11,745 nucleotides of DNA from Prevotellaceae bacterium (lineage in GTDB: Bacteria > Bacteroidota > Bacteroidia > Bacteroidales > Bacteroidaceae): assembly GCA_031262265.1 (NCBI GenBank), contig JAISIB010000031.1:1-11745 (forward strand). Reading direction: 5' to 3'. The translations under genes and the position numbers were made by a program. This document shows, piece after piece, positions 6,801-11,745 of the stretch. Positions within the stretch are counted from its first letter, which is position 1. Every line of letters starts with the position of its first letter. The notes beneath the pieces are model-generated. The model did not search any database. It saw only the letters and a program-made list of their open reading frames with translations, and was not told the DNA's origin.

Positions 6801-8726
6801 ATGACAAAATTAGTAGGCTCTCTCTGGGGAGTGATATGCATGCTGGCATTGTGTGTGCAGCCCGTTGCGGCTCAGACAGAAGTCATGGCATGGGGTAATA
6901 TGACGGGCGTCCGCGTAGATGGCGAACTGATTGATTTCGAATCCTCGTTTCGCGTGGTGGAGAAAGGTTGGGCAAACATGGACTATACCGGTCGGGAACG
7001 ACAAAATACGCGCTTCACGCGTGAAGGAGAAACGACGACCGTAACGAGTTCGGTTTGGAAAGTCAATTTCGTGCAGACCGTAACCGATAAGAGTAAGGGA
7101 TTGGTCAACGTTGGTCTGACCTACAAATCGGATACGACGTGGAACGTGGAAGGAGTCTTTTACGCCTTTGAACTTCCCGACCGGCATTATGCGAGCGGTT
7201 CGGTGAAAATAGGCTCCAAGACCGTACAATTGGCCGGTCTGAACGGTAATTCGGCGAAGACGTCTTCCAAATCTATCAATATCTTGGGCGAAGGGCGAGA
7301 TATTAAGCTCAATCTTTCGTCAAGCACACCGGCATTTGTTCGTAAGGAAGCCGGAAAACCGGCGATGCTCTACGTTCAATTGATGAACGGTAGTTTGCGC
7401 AAAGGAAAGTCGGGTAAGTTGTCATTCACGATTACCGCTGCCGGAGAGATAGATCACGAGCCGGTGGAAATCGTCGTTGACCGTACCAATCCGGGACGTC
7501 TGTTCGTGGGAATGGGCGGTAACTTCCGTCTGCAAAACCCGCGCAATGATCCGGAAGTGATAGATTATTGTTTGACGAACACACGCGTAGCTTTCGGTCG
7601 CGCAGAGATGCCGTGGGGCACTTGGCAGCCACAACTCAACACCGACCCGTTGGCTGAGGCACGTGCGGGTAAGATCAATGAACGAATCGATATGGCCATG
7701 AAAATGGCGCAGCGTCTGGGTGCTCAAGGTATGCCCGTTATCATCAGCGCATGGTTCCCTCCTCAATGGTCATTGGTGCCCAATCAGCCGCGTCGGCGCG
7801 GTGGCATAGCTGCCTTGAAGTTGGATCCGAGCAAGTCGCAACAAATCTATAAATCTATGGCCGACTATCTGGTCTGCCTCAAAGATCTGTACGGCGTAGA
7901 GGCATGGGCATTCTCGTTCAACGAGTCCGATTTGGGTATCAACGTGCTGCATTCCGCCGAGGAACATCGTACGTTTATCAAAGAATTCGGAGCATATCTG
8001 GCTTCGCGCGGATTGGCTACTAAGATTTTGTTGGGTGACAATTCCGATGCTACGACGTTCGACTTTATCGTTCCGGCGATGAACGACCCGTTGGCACATG
8101 AATATATTGCTGCCGTATCGTTCCACTCGTGGCGCGGATGCGACGACGAAACGCTTAAAACGTGGTTCGGCGCAGCAGTGAAGCTCAACGTGCCTCTGAT
8201 CGTGGGCGAGGGTAGTACGGATGCTGCGGCACATCGTTACTCGCAGATTTTCCTTGAACCGACGTTCGCTTTGTACGAGATAAATCTCTATACGCGTATC
8301 GCAGCTATCTGTCAGCCGCTCTCCATTTTGCAATGGCAATACACGGCGGATTATTCGCTGTTGTGGGGTAACGGTATCTATGGTTCTGAGGGTCCGTTGC
8401 GTCCGACGCAGCGTTTCTGGAATATCAAACAACTGGCTTCAACGCCTGCCAATAGTTTCTCGTTGCCTTTCACGTGCAGCAAACAAGACGTAAATCCGGC
8501 TGCTTTCGGGAACTTGGCACGCGGAGAATATGCCATACACATGGTAAACAACGGAGCGTCGCGTGCGGCCGCTATCAAGGGATTGCCTGTCGGTCTGTCG
8601 GGTATCAAAGCATACGCAACGACGGATACGATGAGTATGAAGGAAGTACCTTGCCGACAAGCCGCCGACGGAACATTATCCGTTGAACTGCCTGCTACGG
8701 GCTTCGTATCAATAATTATTCAATAA
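6801..8726 (+). CDS. Secreted clan GH-A glycoside hydrolase, GH30-like
   Basis: This is a predicted retaining glycosidase exported by a signal peptide (residues 1-25, ending VAAQ). Residues 26-225 look like a beta-rich N-terminal domain. A (beta/alpha)8 barrel begins near FVGMGGNF (235-242). SAWFPPQW (316-323) resembles the SPWSPPAW motif of GH30. FSFNES (371-376) supplies the clan-A Asn-Glu pair, so Glu375 is the likely acid/base. LIVGEGS (466-472) supplies the probable nucleophile Glu470, and FHSW (441-444) lies between them. The last 70 residues, with VNNGASRAAAIKG, AYATTDTMSMKEV and LPATGFVSII, resemble the GH30 C-terminal beta domain. The N-E-S context instead of the GH30 N-E-P, and the large N-terminal domain, make it a divergent member or a separate family. 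Its substrate is unknown; it is probably linked to the epimerase encoded just upstream. Confidence 0.8.
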   Translation: MTKLVGSLWGVICMLALCVQPVAAQTEVMAWGNMTGVRVDGELIDFESSFRVVEKGWANMDYTGRERQNTRFTREGETTTVTSSVWKVNFVQTVTDKSKGLVNVGLTYKSDTTWNVEGVFYAFELPDRHYASGSVKIGSKTVQLAGLNGNSAKTSSKSINILGEGRDIKLNLSSSTPAFVRKEAGKPAMLYVQLMNGSLRKGKSGKLSFTITAAGEIDHEPVEIVVDRTNPGRLFVGMGGNFRLQNPRNDPEVIDYCLTNTRVAFGRAEMPWGTWQPQLNTDPLAEARAGKINERIDMAMKMAQRLGAQGMPVIISAWFPPQWSLVPNQPRRRGGIAALKLDPSKSQQIYKSMADYLVCLKDLYGVEAWAFSFNESDLGINVLHSAEEHRTFIKEFGAYLASRGLATKILLGDNSDATTFDFIVPAMNDPLAHEYIAAVSFHSWRGCDDETLKTWFGAAVKLNVPLIVGEGSTDAAAHRYSQIFLEPTFALYEINLYTRIAAICQPLSILQWQYTADYSLLWGNGIYGSEGPLRPTQRFWNIKQLASTPANSFSLPFTCSKQDVNPAAFGNLARGEYAIHMVNNGASRAAAIKGLPVGLSGIKAYATTDTMSMKEVPCRQAADGTLSVELPATGFVSIIIQ

Positions 8727-8765
8727 AGATAGTTTTTTGGGTAGTGTTTTTTCAGAGTAGTGTAT

Positions 8766-8802
8766 CCCCGTGTTCGTTTGTGCGAATAACGGGGATTTTT
8801 TT
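8766..8802 (+). terminator. Intrinsic terminator closing the PUL
   Basis: CCCCGT (8766-8771) and TTCG (8773-8776) pair with CGAA (8783-8786) and ACGGGG (8789-8794), leaving a small internal bulge and a six-base loop. ATTTTTTT follows at 8795-8802. It lies 39 bases after the glycosidase stop and resembles the susD terminator in its CCCC/GGGG-ATTTTTT base. It should insulate the thioredoxin promoter from PUL transcription. Confidence 0.85.
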
Positions 8803-8832
8803 AAGAATTCGCTCGAATTGAAATATTTATTA

Positions 8833-8840
8833 TACCTTTG
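8833..8840 (+). promoter_or_regulatory. -7 promoter box for trxA
   Basis: TACCTTTG matches the Bacteroidetes TAnnTTTG consensus perfectly and lies 30 bases before the trxA ATG, giving a short leader of about 20-25 bases. A TTG at 8818-8820 lies closer than the usual -33 spacing, so the upstream element is weak or absent. The box overlaps the in-frame TTG at 8838, which argues against that codon as a start. Confidence 0.65.
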
Positions 8841-8870
8841 CGACATCATTCATTGAAAAATAAGACAACT

Positions 8871-9185
8871 ATGGCATTAACAATTACAGACAGCAACTTC
8901 AAAGAAACGCTGGCAGAGGGAAAACCTGTTGTCGTTGACTTTTGGGCACAATGGTGTGGCCCGTGTAGGGCAATTGCTCCTATCGTGGAGGAATTGGCCG
9001 AAGAGTTTGACGGCAAAGTACTTATCGGCAAATGCGACGTTGATGAGAATCAAGATTTGCCCGGGCAGTTTGGTATTCGCAATATCCCTACGCTATTGTT
9101 CTTCAAGGACGGAGTCTTGGTCGATAAGCATATCGGTGGAACGACGAAGGACGTATTGAAAGCAAAGGTAGCGTCACTTCTATAA
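8871..9185 (+). CDS. trxA: Thioredoxin
   Basis: This is a cytoplasmic dithiol-disulfide oxidoreductase that reduces protein disulfides using electrons from thioredoxin reductase. I chose the ATG at 8871 (104 residues, normal thioredoxin length) over the in-frame TTG at 8838, because the TTG lies inside the promoter box. The active site is WCGPC (28-32) within VVDFWAQWCGPCRAI, and the cis-proline is Pro73 in RNIPTLLFF. FFKDGV and the GG pair at 89-90 complete the fold. No signal peptide is present, which fits a housekeeping thioredoxin. It is preceded by its own promoter and followed two bases later by an acidic protein gene, so the two are co-transcribed. Confidence 0.96.
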   Translation: MALTITDSNFKETLAEGKPVVVDFWAQWCGPCRAIAPIVEELAEEFDGKVLIGKCDVDENQDLPGQFGIRNIPTLLFFKDGVLVDKHIGGTTKDVLKAKVASLL

Positions 9186-9187
9186 AA

Positions 9188-9520
9188 ATGGGAACGGACG
9201 ATTTTTTGGCAGATGATTTGGACGACGAAAAGACGATTGAGTTTATTCGCAATTATCTGCCGCAGGATCTGAAAGGAGTGTTTACGGACGACCAGCTATA
9301 TTACTTTCTGGACGTCATGGATGAATACTATTCCGAAAGCGGCATTCTAGACGAGGAGCCGGATGCCGAAGGTTACGTCAATATCGACCTTGAGCAAGTG
9401 GCCAACTACATCGCCAAAGAAGCCCGTAAGGACGGAGTCGGTGAGTTTAGTCCGGACGACCTATTATTCGTCGTACAAGGAGAAATGGAATATGGAATGC
9501 AATTGGGGCAGGTAGAATAA
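9188..9520 (+). CDS. Conserved-looking acidic protein of unknown function
   Basis: I do not recognise a named family. The 110-residue product has about 30 Asp/Glu against only 6 Lys/Arg, so it is very acidic, and it has no signal peptide or membrane segment. Helical segments are likely at KTIEFIRNYLP (15-25), DDQLYYFLDVMDEYY (34-48) and IDLEQVANYIAKEAR (66-80), followed by FSPDDLLFVVQGEMEYG near the C-terminus. The ATG lies two bases after the trxA stop, indicating translational coupling and a shared transcript. It could be a small soluble partner or a substrate-binding protein; the linkage to thioredoxin is the only hint. The stop codon sits in the loop of the downstream terminator hairpin. 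The reading frame is surely a gene, since it fills the space between trxA and the terminator. Confidence 0.85.
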   Translation: MGTDDFLADDLDDEKTIEFIRNYLPQDLKGVFTDDQLYYFLDVMDEYYSESGILDEEPDAEGYVNIDLEQVANYIAKEARKDGVGEFSPDDLLFVVQGEMEYGMQLGQVE

Positions 9521-9540
9521 TCTACTGCCTCTTTTGTTTT
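9507..9540 (+). terminator. Terminator overlapping the stop codons of two convergent genes
   Basis: GGCAGGTAGA (9507-9516) pairs with TCTACTGCC (9521-9529), with one bulged G, around the loop ATAA, which holds the TAA stop of the acidic protein gene. The tail TCTTTTGTTTT (9530-9540) runs into the radC stop codon (9539-9541). The T tract serves the + strand; on the - strand the stem is followed by no comparable T run, so it is probably one-directional. Confidence 0.75.
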
Positions 9541-10234
9541 AAATCAGTGCTCCCTCGTCGGCGAAACTATAATAGCCGTCTTCGCAGACTATCAAATGGT
9601 CAATTAGTCGAATGTTCATCGTCTCTGCTCCCCGTTTGAGGGTCGCGGTCAATTGGCGGTCGGCCGCACTGGGTACCGGATTGTTCGAAGGATGATTGTG
9701 CACCACTACGATACTCGTCGCTCGTTGCAATAGTGCCTCGCGCAAAATACTACGCACGTCCATATACGTACCATCTATTCCGCCCGTGCTGATGCGTAGC
9801 TTATCGATGACTCGATGTGCTTGGTTTAATAGTAACAACCAACCTTCTTCGGTGGTAAGATCGCACATGAGGGGACGAAAGATTCGGTAAATATCTGCCG
9901 AGCAGCGTATCTTCTCACGCTCGGGAACGGCCTGACCGGCACGTCGCTTCCCCAACTCCAACGCAGCCATAATGGTAGAAGCCTTTGCCGTACCGATGCC
10001 TTTGTAAGCGGCATAGCGTTCGTATCCCCATTTGGACAATTCGTTCAGATTGTGGTCGCAATCCGATAGAAGCCGGCGCATCAGTTGTACGGCACTCTCT
10101 TCTTTGGTACCCGAGCCTATCAGCATGGCCAATAACTCGGCGTCACTCAATGCTCCGACGCCTTTCATTCGCATCTTCTCGCGCGGACGATCTTCTTCCG
10201 CCCATTGATGGATGCTCAATCGTATGTTGTCCAT
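9539..10234 (-). CDS. radC: RadC family protein, JAB/MPN+ (JAMM) domain
   Basis: RadC proteins carry an N-terminal helix-hairpin-helix-like region and a C-terminal JAMM metal-binding domain. They were once thought to act in DNA repair, but the biochemical role remains unsettled. Here GALSDAELLAMLIGSG (27-42) and YKGIGTAKAS (77-86) form the N-terminal part. The metal motif is HNHPSNNPVPSAAD (179-192), with His179, His181 and Asp192 as ligands and an upstream glutamate near 129-130. The family usually has HNHPSG, so Asn184 replaces the glycine. The length, 231 residues, is normal. The ATG directly abuts the stop codon of the glycosyltransferase gene, with no base between, so it is the last gene of the efp-glycosyltransferase-radC operon. 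Confidence 0.93.
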   Translation of the reverse strand: MDNIRLSIHQWAEEDRPREKMRMKGVGALSDAELLAMLIGSGTKEESAVQLMRRLLSDCDHNLNELSKWGYERYAAYKGIGTAKASTIMAALELGKRRAGQAVPEREKIRCSADIYRIFRPLMCDLTTEEGWLLLLNQAHRVIDKLRISTGGIDGTYMDVRSILREALLQRATSIVVVHNHPSNNPVPSAADRQLTATLKRGAETMNIRLIDHLIVCEDGYYSFADEGALI

Positions 10235-11191
10235 TTATTTATCAGAAAGCTTGTGAAAGTATGCCCGCAGGAAACCGATGCCGTAGCCGGTCAGCTGCAC
10301 GTAAGAGGCAGCGATAGCCAATACACCTACGCGCACGCTATGATTGCGAAGCGTCGCTTCCGTGAAAACGAGGAGGGCAAAAACTAAAATAGGTAACAGA
10401 AAGTAAGGGGTACACGCGATAGAAAGCAGGAGACACGCAGCTATGCCGACGGTGAACGATGCCGGCAACAGATGGACAAGTTTCAGTGAACCCGGATATT
10501 TGCGTGCCAATGCGATGCGGCCTTCTCCCGAACGCCGAACCTGACGAAAGAATTGCCGCAGAGTGCTTCTTCGCTTGTGGTATACCCACGCTTCGGGCAA
10601 CAAACGACAACTGTAACCGGATTGGTGTATGCGAATACTAAAATCAATGTCCTCGCCGTACTGCCGCATATCGGCGAATCCTTCCAAGGCCATGAAAACG
10701 GTACGACGAACGCCCATATTGAAACTACGCGGGTGAAATCGCTCCATCCGTCGGGAACCTCCGCGTATGCCGCCGGTCGTAAAAAACGAGGTCATTGAAT
10801 AGTTGATTGCTTTTTGAATGAGCGAAAATGAGGGATGCGCCCGATCGGGAGCACCATAAGCGTCCGACGGCTCGGATTCAAGTGCCTGATTGACCGTTTC
10901 CATATAGGCAGGCGGAAGGAGACAGTCGGAATCGAGGATAATCAAATAGTCTCCCCGACTCCTCGCAGCTCCATAATTTCTGGCTAAGGCCGGTCCTTCG
11001 TTTCGTTTCGTATAGTAGCGCAAGTCGAGCCGAGCCATGTATTTATCTGCCACATCCTTACAAAGAATATCGGAACCGTCTTCGACGATCAATACTTCAA
11101 AATTCTTATATGTCTGTTCGGTCAGGCTGGATAGCAGTTCGTCAATCTCGTCCGGCCGATTGTAAACAGGAATAATGACAGAATAAAACAT
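10235..11191 (-). CDS. Family 2 glycosyltransferase, membrane anchored
   Basis: The protein transfers a sugar from a nucleotide-sugar donor to an unidentified acceptor, probably at the inner face of the inner membrane. The GT-A fold begins with SVIIPVYNRP (4-13), then VLIVEDGS (33-40), and EGPALARNYG (65-74). The metal-binding DxD motif is Asp87-Ser-Asp89, and the catalytic-base region is GEDIDFSIR (179-187). Three hydrophobic segments near 242-260, 263-280 and 286-307 anchor the C-terminus. The length is 318 residues. It starts 4 bases after the efp stop, and its TAA abuts the radC ATG, so all three share a transcript. No other glycan-assembly gene is visible, so the product (lipopolysaccharide, capsule or glycoprotein) cannot be told. 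Confidence 0.92.
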   Translation of the reverse strand: MFYSVIIPVYNRPDEIDELLSSLTEQTYKNFEVLIVEDGSDILCKDVADKYMARLDLRYYTKRNEGPALARNYGAARSRGDYLIILDSDCLLPPAYMETVNQALESEPSDAYGAPDRAHPSFSLIQKAINYSMTSFFTTGGIRGGSRRMERFHPRSFNMGVRRTVFMALEGFADMRQYGEDIDFSIRIHQSGYSCRLLPEAWVYHKRRSTLRQFFRQVRRSGEGRIALARKYPGSLKLVHLLPASFTVGIAACLLLSIACTPYFLLPILVFALLVFTEATLRNHSVRVGVLAIAASYVQLTGYGIGFLRAYFHKLSDK

Positions 11192-11195
11192 TCGA

Positions 11196-11745
11196 CTACT
11201 TGACGCGGCCTACATAAGAACCATCGCGCGTGTCTACCTCTATGGTTTCTCCTTCTTCGATGAAGAGCGGTACGCGTACCGTCGCGCCGGTCTCCAGCGT
11301 GGCGGGTTTCGATGCATTGGTGGCCGTATCTCCTTTCAATCCCGGCTCGGTGTACGTCACTTTCAGCTGTACCTTAACGGGTATGTCTACGTACAATACC
11401 GTCTCCGTCGATGCGTCGCTCACTACTTCGACGTCCATTCCTTCTTTCAGGAAGTCTACGCCGTTGATGAGGTCGTGCATGATCGGATGCTGCTCGTAAG
11501 TTTCCAAGTGCATGAAGATATAATCGTCTCCTTCTTTATAGAGGAATTGATAGGGACGGCGTTCGACGCGCACATCTTCCAACTTTTCACCGATATTGAA
11601 GCGGCGTTCTATCACGCGGCCTGATACTACTTCTTTCAAGGTGGTGCGCATGATGGTGTTTCCCTTGCCCGGTTTCACGTGCAGGAAATCCACACAGAAA
11701 TACAACTTGCCGTCCAATCGTATGCAAGTTCCTTTTTTGATGTCT
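11196..11745 (-). CDS. efp: Elongation factor P (5' end outside the window)
   Basis: EF-P binds ribosomes stalled on proline runs, between the P and E sites, and restores peptide bond formation. The visible 182 residues start in DIKKGTCIRLDGKLYF at the window edge; about five or six N-terminal residues are missing from a family length near 188. An in-frame TTG at 11717 is not the start, since conserved sequence continues upstream of it. The loop KPGKGNT carries the lysine that is post-translationally modified in E. coli and others; whether it is modified here is unknown. The three beta-barrel domains are intact, with YTEPGLKGDTA, GATVRVPLFIEEGE and the terminal DTRDGSYVGRVK. It is the first visible gene of the operon that continues into the glycosyltransferase and radC. 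Confidence 0.97.
   Translation of the reverse strand, partial: DIKKGTCIRLDGKLYFCVDFLHVKPGKGNTIMRTTLKEVVSGRVIERRFNIGEKLEDVRVERRPYQFLYKEGDDYIFMHLETYEQHPIMHDLINGVDFLKEGMDVEVVSDASTETVLYVDIPVKVQLKVTYTEPGLKGDTATNASKPATLETGATVRVPLFIEEGETIEVDTRDGSYVGRVK

Noticed and set aside
8474..8686. A 70-codon open frame on the + strand inside the glycosidase gene
   Set aside because: It is an alternate frame of the well-supported C-terminal beta domain with no recognisable features.
8730..8764. Imperfect repeats of TAGTGTTTTTT between the glycosidase stop and its terminator
   Set aside because: The copies are short, T-rich and irregular in spacing, and no function is suggested.

Overview
The window comes from a member of the Bacteroidetes, most likely the order Bacteroidales; Tannerellaceae is possible but unproven. 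Four things support this: an adjacent SusC/SusD pair, start sites mostly without strong Shine-Dalgarno sequences, TAnnTTTG-type -7 promoter boxes, and an EF-P of the Bacteroidales kind. I see no mobile element, tRNA, rRNA or CRISPR array.

Left part (1 to about 8800, + strand): a small polysaccharide utilization locus (PUL). A 365-base gene-free leader holds a perfect -7 box (109-116), three AACTRATA copies at an exact 20-base period (125-172), and a 21-codon upstream ORF with a GC-rich hairpin that stops two bases before the susC ATG. Next come a SusC-type TonB-dependent transporter, a SusD-type lipoprotein, a strong intrinsic terminator inside the locus, a signal-peptide-bearing epimerase of the cellobiose 2-epimerase type, and a secreted clan GH-A glycosidase related to GH30. 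A second terminator closes the locus. SusC/SusD would bind and import an oligosaccharide, while the two exported enzymes would cleave it and may epimerize its reducing end. No PUL regulator, endo-mannanase or GH130 phosphorylase lies in the window, so the substrate is open; a beta-glucan or beta-mannan type glycan is a guess from the epimerase.

Middle (about 8803-9540, + strand): a housekeeping unit with its own promoter, thioredoxin followed two bases later by a very acidic 110-residue protein of unknown function. It ends in a hairpin terminator whose loop contains the stop codon.

Right part (9539-11745, - strand): a compact convergent operon. It runs from elongation factor P (5' end cut by the window edge) to a membrane-anchored family 2 glycosyltransferase and then RadC. 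The gaps are 4 and 0 bases, which points to co-transcription.

The most unusual items are the exported cellobiose-2-epimerase-like protein paired with a divergent GH30-like enzyme, and the structured susC leader.
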